Shown here one piece after another: positions 1 to 7,753 of a stretch of DNA of 64,000 nucleotides; position 1 is the first letter of the stretch; each line of letters begins with the position of its first letter. The stretch is from NCBI GenBank assembly GCA_900315775.1, contig ONAJ01000003.1:1-64000 (forward strand). The letters run 5' to 3'. The notes under the pieces are model-generated. The model searched no databases, was not told the origin of the DNA, and saw only the letters and a program-made list of their open reading frames with translations. A program made the translations under genes and the position numbers. The stretch is from an uncultured Prevotella sp. (GTDB lineage: Bacteria > Bacteroidota > Bacteroidia > Bacteroidales > Bacteroidaceae).

Positions 1-2
1 TT

Positions 3-83
3 ACTGTACAGTATAATTTTAATGTAACGCGTGATCGTTATCGTGGCACAGGTGCTGGAAATATGGAGAAAAAGCGTTTTTAA
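3..83 (+). CDS. C-terminal fragment of an outer-membrane beta-barrel protein
   Basis: The window opens inside a reading frame whose last 26 codons are visible before a TAA stop at 81-83. The residues include an alternating stretch (TVQYNFNVT) and the ending YRGTGAGNMEKKRF. This ending resembles the C-terminus of Bacteroidetes outer-membrane beta-barrel proteins of the TonB-receptor-like family, where a final strand is followed by G-T-G-A-G-N-x-E-K-x-R-[LF]. The 5' part lies outside the window, so domain content and true length cannot be seen. The family call is from recognition of a short tail only. Confidence 0.55.
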   Translation, partial: TVQYNFNVTRDRYRGTGAGNMEKKRF

Positions 84-328
84 TCAACTAAAAAAGGATT
101 TATTGAAAATGAAAGCACCAAGGATAGTACAGAGCTATTGGTCAAAGGCATATCAGAACACGCCAAATAGCGGGTGGGCATTTCTCACCCAAAGACAATA
201 TTACCCCGCAGAATCGGCAATTTCTCCATTATAGTTGTGAGCCGTTTCGCTCCCAACGAGGAATCTCTTTTTCTTGCATCATAAAGACACTTTCTTTTAT
301 CATTGCAAAGATATATTTTATTTCACTA

Positions 329-364
329 GTGTCCGGTTAAATTCTTCCGAACGTTAATTAAATG
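329..364 (+). repeat. 36-bp direct repeat, copy 1 (IS left end)
   Basis: Begins GTGTCCGGTTAAATTC and ends AACGTTAATTAAATG. It is identical to 1050-1085. The first half matches the terminal inverted repeat seen at the right end near 1292-1307, so it is read as the outer end of the insertion sequence. Confidence 0.85.
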
Positions 365-453
365 TTTAAATTTCAATGAGATACAGCAATTTTAAAATTT
401 TCCGATTTGATTTTGTATCTTTGTACTGTCTCATATATAAGATAGCACAGGAT

Positions 454-522
454 ATGAATGCCGGAAATACTGTCTTCTCGCAACAGATGTCTCTCATCCC
501 TGACTACGAGCTCAGGAAATGT
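454..522 (+). pseudogene. IS4-type transposase, N-terminal fragment
   Basis: Starts MNAGNTVFSQQMSLIPDYEL and continues RKCI, the usual opening of Bacteroidetes IS4-family transposases with a DUF4372 domain (M-N-x-G-x-x-x-F-S-Q-x-x-x-L-I-P-x-Y). After about 23 codons the similarity stops and the frame runs into repeat DNA. A TATCTTTG box at 416-423 is probably the old transposase promoter. It is non-functional as it stands. Confidence 0.6.
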
Positions 523-577
523 ATTATACAAAAAAATCATGAAAATAATAGAAATTGTATAAAGAAAATTCAAAATA

Positions 578-995
578 GCCTACATGCCTACATAAAATCA
601 ACGAAAATGCCTTTATATAAAGGTTTTTTCAGCATTTCAAACCTACATAAAACCTACATAAAGCCTACATAAAGCCTACATATTTCTCACAAGTTACAAC
701 AAAATTCTCTCGAGAATTTACCCGTAACCCACCTTCATAGCAACCCTAAGTAGGCTACTTAGCACAAAATTCTCTCGAGAATTTTATCACAACTCATAGT
801 GTTAGAGCTGCAAAAGACGCACCAAACATCACGATACGTCGCTACTTATAGACTCCAACAAACAGGTATTTATGCCAAAATACACCAAATTCATGTATGT
901 ATAATGTAGGTATTATGTAGGCTTTATGTATGCTAAAATTTTCATTATCTCCTGATATACTGACATATACGCAAATATTATGTAGGCATGTAGGC
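578..995. repeat. Palindromic noncoding element with inverted 11-bp arrays
   Basis: An 18-bp outer arm GCCTACATGCCTACATAA at 578-595 is matched perfectly in inverse at 978-995. Inside, four copies of an 11-bp unit (xCCTACATAAA) run from 641 to about 683, and four inverted copies run from 893 to 933. The centre carries two copies of the near-palindrome AAATTCTCTCGAGAATTT (702-719, 767-784) and between them CTAAGTAGGCTACTTAG (746-762). No reading frame in it is credible. The symmetry suggests a structured MITE-like element or a protein-binding array; I do not recognise it. Confidence 0.75.
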
Positions 996-1049
996 AAAAT
1001 GATAAATTCAAAAAAAATATTCTCAATAATTTAGTATTTCACACCACTT

Positions 1050-1085
1050 GTGTCCGGTTAAATTCTTCCGAACGTTAATTAAATG
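1050..1085 (+). repeat. 36-bp direct repeat, copy 2 (IS left end)
   Basis: Identical to 329-364. Here it is followed at once by codons for the transposase C-terminus, which points to an internal deletion of the element. Confidence 0.85.
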
Positions 1086-1291
1086 CAGTCTTCACACAGA
1101 TATGGATTGCCGTCTGTGACTACCTGCTACTTATTATTGCTTTGAAGATGTATCATGTCTAACAAAATCTTTACATATTCTCTAATGTCATCGGCCAAGT
1201 TCTATTTGAGAAGACTCCGCTGAATGAACTTTTTGACAAACCAATTATTAATCAAAATCCGGAAAATGACAGCCAACTTTCGCTTTGGTGA
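1085..1291 (+). pseudogene. IS4-type transposase, C-terminal fragment
   Basis: Reading from 1085 gives AVFTQIWIAVCDYLLLIIAL, then KMYHV, an in-frame TAA, and then QNLYIFSNVIGQVLFEKTPL and NELFDKP to the final stop at 1289-1291. The IWIAV-C-DYLLLI segment and the VLFEKTPLNELF ending match the C-terminal part of Bacteroidetes IS4-family transposases. The internal stop sits where glutamate would be expected, a GAA to TAA change. No start codon and no catalytic core are present. Confidence 0.65.
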
Positions 1292-1404
1292 AATTTAACA
1301 GGACTGTAGTGATTTTATTTTATAAACTGCCAAAAAGTTCAGGCAAAAGTTACGCTATTTTTTTTTCGTATAAAATAAAAAGACCGAAAAAACGTTTCTA
1401 AATT

Positions 1405-3501
1405 ATGCAAAAGATAAAAAACTGCATAATAATTGTAGTCGTAGTTTTTCTACTCACAGGATGTGGTGCAGAACACAGCATGAAAAAAGGTGAGAAATTT
1501 CTCGCCATAGGAGAGTATTATGAGGCGTCAAACCACTTCAAACAGGCTTATAGCCGCACCAAAGCCACAGAACGTGAAAAGCGCGGACAGAGGGCGGCGA
1601 AGATGGCTTACTGCTACGACCGTATGGGACAGACGCAGAAGGCTATCGCAGCATACCGTAATGTCATAAGATACAAGCAGGACTCCTTGGAGACACACCT
1701 CGCCTTCGCACGACTGCTGCTGAAGAACGGCAACTATCGTGAGGCGGAACGCGAATATCAGGGTGTCTTGGACAGCCTCAACAGCGCCCAAAACATTAAC
1801 CTCTCTAAAGACCCGTCGGACATTATAACACTTGCCCGCAACGGCATCACGGCGGCACGTACAGCACCGACGATAAAGGAACAGGGCTCGCGCTATACTG
1901 TCAAGAAGATGGACATCTTCAACTCCCGTCGCTCCGACTTCTCACCAATGCTCTATGGTGACGCCTTCGACCAGCTGTATTTCACCTCGACACGCAACGA
2001 GGCTGTGGGTGACGAACTCAGCGGAATAACAGGAACGAAGGCGGGCGACATATTCTACTCGGAGAAGGACGACAAAGGAAAATGGGGAAAGCCAGAGGCC
2101 ATAGAGACGGGACTGAATACGGAGTTCGACGAGGGAGCGTGCTGCTTCTCTACCGACCAGAGAGAGATGTACCTGACACAGTGTGTTACGGATCCTTCAT
2201 ACCCCCGCTACGCCACAATAGCGGTAGCACAACGCTCTGATGCCGCATGGGGAAAGGCGACGAAGATGGAGATAACGAAGGATACCCTTTCGAGCTATGC
2301 CCATCCGGCTATCTCGCCCGACGGACAATGGCTCTACTTCGTATCTGATATGCCTGGCGGCAAGGGCGGTCTGGACATCTGGCGCATCCGTCTTACAAGT
2401 GCCGGACTGGGAGGAGTAGAGAATGTAGGAGCACCGGTAAACACTCCTGGCGACGAGATGTTCCCAACGTTCCGTCCTAATGGCGACCTGTACTTCTCGT
2501 CGGACGGACATCCAGGAATGGGAGGCTTGGACGTCTTCATAGCTACCGTCGGCAGCAACGGAAGATACCAGCTGGAACACCCGGGATACCCGCTGAACTC
2601 GCATGGTGACGACTTCGGACTGACCTTCGAGGGTGTTAAGAACAGAGGATTCTTCTCGTCGAACCGCGACAACGGACGCGGCTTCGACCACATCTACAGC
2701 TTCGAGAATTCCGAGATAATACAGAGCATCAAGGGCTGGGTATATGAGATGGACGGCTACGAGCTGCCCGCAGCACAGGTTTATCTTGTCGGCGACGACG
2801 GCACGAATATGAAACTCAGCGTGAAGGGTGACGGCTCCTTCGAACAGGTCATAAAGCCTAATGTGCACTATGTCATGCTCGCCTCGTGCAAAGGATTCCT
2901 CAACCACAAGGAGGAGCTCTGTGTGGAACCCGCTACCGACTCCGAAGAATACACCCTGCAGTTCCCGTTGGCGAGCATCCGCGTGCCTGTACTCATAGAC
3001 AACATCTTCTACGACTTCGACAAGGCTACACTACGTCCTGAATCGACAGCGGCTCTCGACGAGCTGGTAAAGATGCTTCAGGAGAACCCCAACGTGACGA
3101 TAGAACTCTCGGCACACTGCGACTATCGTGGTTCCGCGTCGTACAACAAGACGCTGTCACAGCATCGTGCACAGGCTGTTGTTGACTACCTCATAGCTCA
3201 CGGCATACCTGCCGACCGACTGACACCTGTAGGCTACGGAAAGGAGAAGCCTAAGACGATACGTAAGAAACTCACCGAGAAATACCCTTGGCTCAAGGAG
3301 AACGACGTCCTCAGCGAGGAGTTTATCAAGAAACTCAACGAGGAACAGCAGGAGATATGCAACCAGCTGAACCGTCGTACGGAGTTCATCGTGCTACGTA
3401 CTACCTACGGTATGTTCGACGAGAAGGGACAACTGAAAAACCCGCCGAAACCAAAGGAGGTTCCAGCGGGCGATATCGAGGAGGAATATATCTTCGATTA
3501 G
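1405..3501 (+). CDS. PorE-like OmpA-family lipoprotein with TPR and WD40-like propeller
   Basis: This is a predicted periplasmic, outer-membrane-anchored lipoprotein. Residues 1-20 form a lipoprotein signal ending in the lipobox LLTGC, with Cys20 as the lipidated residue. TPR-like helices follow (about 25-150), then a PD40/WD40-like beta-propeller (about 175-440, with repeated SPDGQWLYF-type strands), a carboxypeptidase-regulatory-like beta domain (about 445-530), and an OmpA peptidoglycan-binding domain (about 533-690: FYDFDKATL, AHCDYRGS, HRAQAVVDYL). This order is that of PorE, the type IX secretion component linking the Por machinery to peptidoglycan. The C10 protease and both giant surface proteins nearby carry sorting-like tails. 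Its stop overlaps the convergent OMP gene by 4 nt. It could be another TPR-OmpA lipoprotein of the same architecture. Confidence 0.78.
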   Translation: MQKIKNCIIIVVVVFLLTGCGAEHSMKKGEKFLAIGEYYEASNHFKQAYSRTKATEREKRGQRAAKMAYCYDRMGQTQKAIAAYRNVIRYKQDSLETHLAFARLLLKNGNYREAEREYQGVLDSLNSAQNINLSKDPSDIITLARNGITAARTAPTIKEQGSRYTVKKMDIFNSRRSDFSPMLYGDAFDQLYFTSTRNEAVGDELSGITGTKAGDIFYSEKDDKGKWGKPEAIETGLNTEFDEGACCFSTDQREMYLTQCVTDPSYPRYATIAVAQRSDAAWGKATKMEITKDTLSSYAHPAISPDGQWLYFVSDMPGGKGGLDIWRIRLTSAGLGGVENVGAPVNTPGDEMFPTFRPNGDLYFSSDGHPGMGGLDVFIATVGSNGRYQLEHPGYPLNSHGDDFGLTFEGVKNRGFFSSNRDNGRGFDHIYSFENSEIIQSIKGWVYEMDGYELPAAQVYLVGDDGTNMKLSVKGDGSFEQVIKPNVHYVMLASCKGFLNHKEELCVEPATDSEEYTLQFPLASIRVPVLIDNIFYDFDKATLRPESTAALDELVKMLQENPNVTIELSAHCDYRGSASYNKTLSQHRAQAVVDYLIAHGIPADRLTPVGYGKEKPKTIRKKLTEKYPWLKENDVLSEEFIKKLNEEQQEICNQLNRRTEFIVLRTTYGMFDEKGQLKNPPKPKEVPAGDIEEEYIFD

Positions 3502-4418
3502 AGAATCTTTCCGCAGATACGGAAGTTCAAACAAGGCCATACAGAGAACTTGGAGATGATGTCGATAGCCTTACCGACGTCCTTATCACCTGCCTTACTT
3601 CTTTCAATCTCCATAGTCTTGTCAACCTTTCCCTCGCTACCAACGAACTCAACCTTAGGAGTGCTCCAGAACATACATCCGAGCTCTACCTGAACGCCTA
3701 CGCGCTTGTTCATAGGTACAGGACGTCCGAAACCGATACCGAGATAAGGCTTGAAACCGTTAACCTTTACCTGGAACTCTACGTTACCATTCTTGTCAGG
3801 ACCGAGCTCTTTATAGTCTCCCTGAGTAGCGTAGATGTTGTTAACAGGAGTAGCGCCTGGGATAACAGTAAGGTTCTGGTTGTAAACGTCGATAGCGGCA
3901 TTAGCCTGGTTTACGATACGCAGAGAACCGTCGTCTCTGTTATACACGTTGATAATCTGCTTGCCACCGAAGTAAGCACCAACAGTAATGAAGAATGGGA
4001 AGCCTGTGCTCTTGAATGGGAAGACGTCAAAGAGAATCTTACCATTAGTGAAACCGAGCTTTCCCTGAACATCGTATTCACGCTTAACCTCCTCGGTAAC
4101 AACGAGGTCAGGACGGTTAACCTGCGGAGTTTCCAAAACCTGGTTAATCTGGTTGCGCAGATTGTTAAACCTGTTTACATCACCAGCAGCAAGCTTGATT
4201 TTGGTGTTGTACTTGATGTTAGGCATGATAGCCATACCGGCACGGATCTGGAGATACGGAGTACATGTCGTAGCAACGTCGAAACCGATAAGACCTGGGG
4301 TACCTGTGGTGACACCGACAGAAAGATGGTTAAACAACATCTTGTCGTCTGGGTCCTGAGCGCTTGCAGTACCTGTTGCGAAAATCGCAGTCAGAGCAAT
4401 GAGAAATAATTTTTTCAT
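3498..4418 (-). CDS. Putative outer-membrane beta-barrel protein, unknown function
   Basis: The 306-residue product begins with a clear Sec signal peptide (MKKLFLIALTAIFATGTASA, then QD). It continues with amphipathic beta-strand patterns and a strand-like YLGIGFGR typical of small outer-membrane barrels, and ends in a hydrophobic/aromatic stretch. A helical, charged insert lies near residues 75-110. I do not recognise a named family. A textbook promoter lies upstream (TTTG-N20-TAACTTTG), about 70 nt before the ATG, so it is probably transcribed alone and well. The gene converges on the PorE-like gene with a 4-nt overlap at the stop codons. Confidence 0.7.
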   Translation of the reverse strand: MKKLFLIALTAIFATGTASAQDPDDKMLFNHLSVGVTTGTPGLIGFDVATTCTPYLQIRAGMAIMPNIKYNTKIKLAAGDVNRFNNLRNQINQVLETPQVNRPDLVVTEEVKREYDVQGKLGFTNGKILFDVFPFKSTGFPFFITVGAYFGGKQIINVYNRDDGSLRIVNQANAAIDVYNQNLTVIPGATPVNNIYATQGDYKELGPDKNGNVEFQVKVNGFKPYLGIGFGRPVPMNKRVGVQVELGCMFWSTPKVEFVGSEGKVDKTMEIERSKAGDKDVGKAIDIISKFSVWPCLNFRICGKIL

Positions 4419-4489
4419 AAGCGTTGTTGATTTAGGATTGTACTTATATACTAATGTTAGTTAGTTCGTGTTTCTGTTTCCAGATGGTG

Positions 4490-4521
4490 CAAAGTTAACA
4501 TTCTTTTAACAAACCACCAAA
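4490..4521 (-). promoter_or_regulatory. Bacteroidetes promoter for the OMP gene
   Basis: On the minus strand, TTTG (4521-4518) is followed after 20 nt by TAACTTTG (4497-4490). This matches the -33/-7 consensus of the Bacteroidetes primary sigma factor with ideal spacing, upstream of the ATG at 4418. Confidence 0.8.
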
Positions 4522-4602
4522 CTTTTTGGCATATTTTTAGGGTAAAACGTTAAAATTCAGTTAATGGAAACCTTCGCGCACGCATACGTGTGATAAATAA
4601 TG

Positions 4603-4610
4603 TATCTTTG
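4603..4610 (+). promoter_or_regulatory. -7 box upstream of hflX
   Basis: TATCTTTG (TAnnTTTG) lies 19 nt before the hflX ATG, implying a leader of only about 13 nt. No good -33 TTTG is seen at the usual distance. Confidence 0.6.
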
Positions 4611-4629
4611 TGCCCTATAATTTTAATGC

Positions 4630-5892
4630 ATGAAAGAATTTGTAATATCAGAAGTCAAAGCGGAGACCGCGATATTGGTGGGACTTATCACCAAAGAGCA
4701 GGACGAAACAAAGACGAATGAATATCTCGACGAACTGGAATTCCTCGCAGACACAGCGGGCGCTGTGACTGTAAAACGCTTTACCCAACGTATGGCGGGA
4801 CCGAGTCAGGTGACCTACGTGGGAAAGGGAAAACTCGAGGAGATAAGACAATATATCATACGTAAGGAAGACGAAGAGGACCCCGTAGGAATGGTAATCT
4901 TCGACGACGAGTTGTCGGCAAAGCAGATACGCAACATCGAGGCGGAACTGAAAGTGAAAATACTCGACCGCACAAGCCTCATCCTCGACATCTTCGCTAT
5001 GCGTGCACAGACAGCAAATGCGAAGACACAGGTGGAGCTGGCGCAGTACCGCTATATGCTGCCTCGTCTGCAACGTCTGTGGACGCACCTTGAACGACAA
5101 GGTGGCGGCTCGGGTTCCGGAGGCGGCAAGGGCTCGGTGGGTCTTCGCGGTCCTGGTGAGACACAGCTGGAGATGGACCGCCGTATCATCCTGCAGCGCA
5201 TAACACTGCTGAAACAGCGACTCATAGAGATTGACAAGCAGAAGACAACACAGCGCAAGAACCGCGGACGACTTATCCGTGTGGCGCTGGTGGGCTATAC
5301 CAACGTGGGGAAATCTACTCTTATGAACCTGCTCTCGAAGAGCGAGGTGTTCGCAGAGAATAAGCTCTTCGCCACTCTCGACACCACAGTACGCAAGGTG
5401 GTCATCGACAACCTGCCCTTCCTGCTTGCCGACACGGTAGGATTTATCCGTAAGTTGCCCACAGACCTCGTAGATTCGTTTAAATCTACACTCGACGAGG
5501 TTCGCGAGGCTGACCTGCTGGTGCACGTCGTAGATATCTCGCACCCCGACTTCGAAGACCAGATACAGGTAGTCAACAAGACCCTCGAGGAGTTGGGATG
5601 TGCCGAGAAACCCATGATGATGGTGTTCAACAAGATTGACGCCTACCAGTGGGTGGAGAAAGAACCCGACGACCTCACCCCTCCTACGAAGGAGAACATC
5701 AGTCTCGAGGAGTTGGAACACACCTGGATGGCTAAGGTGAGAAACGAAGACGGCATAGAGCCGCTGTTCATCTCGGCAAGGGAGAAGATAAACATCGACG
5801 AGCTGCGCGACACTTTCTACAAGAAGGTTCGTGAACTCCACGTACAGAAATATCCGTATAACGATTTTTTATATAACACAGAAGAACTATGA
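4630..5892 (+). CDS. hflX: GTPase HflX
   Basis: This is a ribosome-associated GTPase of the Obg/HflX superfamily, which in other bacteria splits or rescues stalled ribosomes. An N-terminal HflX domain (about 20-150) is followed by the glycine-rich linker typical of the family (GGGSGSGGGKG ... GPGETQLE, about 157-182). The G domain then has G1 GYTNVGKST near residue 221, G3 DTVGFIRKLP, and G4 NKID. Length is normal at 420 residues. The last codons overlap the start of the DUF4954 gene by 4 nt (ATGA), indicating translational coupling in a unit with the DUF4954 and M16 genes. Confidence 0.96.
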   Translation: MKEFVISEVKAETAILVGLITKEQDETKTNEYLDELEFLADTAGAVTVKRFTQRMAGPSQVTYVGKGKLEEIRQYIIRKEDEEDPVGMVIFDDELSAKQIRNIEAELKVKILDRTSLILDIFAMRAQTANAKTQVELAQYRYMLPRLQRLWTHLERQGGGSGSGGGKGSVGLRGPGETQLEMDRRIILQRITLLKQRLIEIDKQKTTQRKNRGRLIRVALVGYTNVGKSTLMNLLSKSEVFAENKLFATLDTTVRKVVIDNLPFLLADTVGFIRKLPTDLVDSFKSTLDEVREADLLVHVVDISHPDFEDQIQVVNKTLEELGCAEKPMMMVFNKIDAYQWVEKEPDDLTPPTKENISLEELEHTWMAKVRNEDGIEPLFISAREKINIDELRDTFYKKVRELHVQKYPYNDFLYNTEEL

Positions 5893-7742
5893 ACGAATAC
5901 AGACAACTTACAGAACAAGAGATAAACGTTCTGGAAAACAACAACTGCTGGGCAGAGAACTGGGAGAACGTACACGTAAAAGACGGTTTCATACCGAACT
6001 TCTTCCATCGTGTAATGTTCTATGGAAATATACAATTAGGAGTCTTCGACTCACAGGTGGAGGTGTCAACGGGCTTCACCAAACATGCGGGCATCAACGA
6101 CGCCACGCTGCGTAACGTCTCCGTTGGCGACAACTGCCTCATCGAGAAGGTGGGCAACTTCATCAACAACTACACCATAGGCGACGAGTGCTACATCTCT
6201 AACGTCTCGACGATAGAGACTACCGAAGGAGCCACCTACGGAGAGGGTCATCTGGTGAGTGTCCTCAACGAGATGGGCGACGGCAACGTAATCCTCTTCC
6301 GCGACCTCAACTCGCAGCTGGCTGCCTTCATGGTGAAGTATTTCAAGGACAAGCAGCTGAAAGACTGTCTCTCGCGTCTTATCCACGAAGAGATACGTTT
6401 CTCACAGCCCGAACGAGGCACCATAGGCAGCAGGGTTAAGATTGTCAACTCTAAGGAGATTACTAATACCGTCATCGAGGACGACTGCGAGATTGACGGA
6501 GCAGCACGTCTCAGCGACTGCACCATAATGTCTTCGCGCGACGACTCTGTATATATAGGTACAGGCGTTATCTGCGAGAACTCTATCATCTCCGGCGGCT
6601 GCTCTATAACGAACTCCGTGAAGATGCAGGACTGCTTCGTCGGCGAGGCGTGTCAGATAACCAACGGCTTCACCGCTGAGGCGAGTGTCTTCTTCGCCAA
6701 CTCTTATATGGCAAACGGCGAGGCGTGTGCCGCCTTCTGCGGACCGTTCTCAGCATCTCACCATAAGTCAAGTCTGCTCATCGGCGGACAGTTCTCGTTC
6801 TACAATGCCGGCTCAAACACCAACTTCTCGAACCACGCCTATAAGATGGGGCCTATGCACTACGGCACTCTGGAGCGCGGCTCTAAGACCGCCAGCGGAG
6901 CCTACGTGCTTATGCCTGCCAACATCGGAGCGTTCTCCGTCTGCTTCGGCAAACTGATGAACCACCCCGACATGCGTTGTCTGCCGTTCGCATACCTTAT
7001 GGCTTACGGAGAGACTATGTACATCGTTCCGGGACGTAACATCACCACAGTAGGACTCTATCGCGACATCAAGAAATGGCCTAAGCGCGACAAGCGTGCA
7101 GCGTCAAGTCGTAAGAGTATCATCAACTTCGACTGGCTGTCACCGTTCACCGTAGGCGAGATTGTCGAGGGAAAGAAAATCCTTGAGGAGCTGCAGCGGG
7201 CTGGCGGCAGAAACGTGTCGTCATACAACTTCCAGGAGTACATCATCAACGCCTCGTCGCTGAAGAAGGGTATCAAGTACTACGACATCGCACTCCGCAT
7301 ATATATGGGTGCCGTCCTCAAACGCGCCGTCAAGGAGGGTTTCCTCGGAGAACCCACAGGAACTGTCGGCGAAGGAAAATGGAACGACCTCTCAGGACTA
7401 CTCCTGCCAGAGAGCGAGGAACTGAGACTCCTCGATGACATCAAGGGCGGAGCTATTGAAAGCATAAAGGACATACTGAACCGCTTCAACGACATCAACG
7501 ACCACTACCGCGAATATCAGTGGCGATGGACCTACAAGCTCATCATGGACTACTATAATATTGAGGAACTCGACAGCGAGGCTATGGAACGCATCCGCGA
7601 GGACTACGTTATGGCACGTCGTGCGTGGATTGCCGAAATACGCAAGGACGCACAGAAGGAGTTCGATATGGGCGACGTAGAACAGGATGTCTTCGACGAC
7701 TTCATCTCGAAACTTGACCACGAAATAGATTACGAAGAATAA
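5889..7742 (+). CDS. DUF4954 family protein, left-handed beta-helix-like
   Basis: The 617-residue protein shows a series of hexapeptide-like repeats (for example in VSVGDNCLIEKVGNFI, DDCEIDGAARLSDC, GTGVICENSIISGG and GEACQITNGF) over roughly residues 60-300. This fits a left-handed beta-helix as in sugar-nucleotide acyl- or nucleotidyltransferases. The C-terminal third is charged and helical. It matches my recollection of the Bacteroidetes DUF4954 family, sometimes annotated as UDP-N-acetylglucosamine pyrophosphorylase-like. No nucleotidyltransferase signature is evident, so no reaction is claimed. It is coupled to hflX (4-nt overlap) and lies 11 nt before the M16 protease. Confidence 0.75.
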   Translation: MNEYRQLTEQEINVLENNNCWAENWENVHVKDGFIPNFFHRVMFYGNIQLGVFDSQVEVSTGFTKHAGINDATLRNVSVGDNCLIEKVGNFINNYTIGDECYISNVSTIETTEGATYGEGHLVSVLNEMGDGNVILFRDLNSQLAAFMVKYFKDKQLKDCLSRLIHEEIRFSQPERGTIGSRVKIVNSKEITNTVIEDDCEIDGAARLSDCTIMSSRDDSVYIGTGVICENSIISGGCSITNSVKMQDCFVGEACQITNGFTAEASVFFANSYMANGEACAAFCGPFSASHHKSSLLIGGQFSFYNAGSNTNFSNHAYKMGPMHYGTLERGSKTASGAYVLMPANIGAFSVCFGKLMNHPDMRCLPFAYLMAYGETMYIVPGRNITTVGLYRDIKKWPKRDKRAASSRKSIINFDWLSPFTVGEIVEGKKILEELQRAGGRNVSSYNFQEYIINASSLKKGIKYYDIALRIYMGAVLKRAVKEGFLGEPTGTVGEGKWNDLSGLLLPESEELRLLDDIKGGAIESIKDILNRFNDINDHYREYQWRWTYKLIMDYYNIEELDSEAMERIREDYVMARRAWIAEIRKDAQKEFDMGDVEQDVFDDFISKLDHEIDYEE

Positions 7743-7753
7743 ATTTTACGACT

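Larger units (their letters stand above)
328..1307 (+). mobile_element. Degenerate IS4-family (DUF4372-type) insertion sequence remnants, nested
   Basis: The left boundary reads AGTGTCCGGTTAAATT at 328. The right boundary near 1292-1307 reads AATTTAACAGGACTGT, an imperfect inverted copy. Between them are the first 23 codons of a transposase (454-522) and the last 68 or so codons of a transposase (1085-1288). A 36-bp copy of the left end occurs twice in the same orientation (329-364 and 1050-1085), the second fused directly to the 3' coding part. The middle (523-1049) is unrelated palindromic repeat DNA. This looks like two overlapping remnants, one of them an internal-deletion derivative. The family assignment rests on the N- and C-terminal residues. 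Confidence 0.6.
84..1404. other. 1.3-kb gene-free region with transposon remnants and repeats
   Basis: No intact gene is supported here. From 84 to 327 I see only short AT-rich frames, plus a box reading TATCTTTG on the minus strand (306-313) with nothing credible behind it. From 328 to about 1307 the sequence is broken IS4-type transposon DNA interrupted by a palindromic repeat element, described separately. From 1308 to 1404 is an AT-rich spacer leading into the PorE-like gene; no clean TTTG/TAnnTTTG promoter pair was found for that gene. Confidence 0.7.

Noticed and set aside
376..672. A 98-codon plus-strand frame in the transposon region
   Set aside because: Only residues from MNAGNTVFSQ onward for 23 codons resemble a transposase; the rest reads through repeat DNA. 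It is listed as a pseudogene fragment.
2197..2907. Minus-strand frame of 236 codons inside the PorE-like gene
   Set aside because: Antisense shadow of the propeller-coding region with no domain or start signal.
3288..4409. Plus-strand frame of 373 codons overlapping the PorE-like and OMP genes
   Set aside because: It crosses two well-supported genes in another frame; the OMP gene has a signal peptide and consensus promoter.
4648..5841. Long open frame on the minus strand opposite hflX (397 codons)
   Set aside because: It mirrors the HflX coding frame, has low-complexity Leu/Val/His/Cys-rich content and no recognisable domain; hflX on the plus strand is certain.
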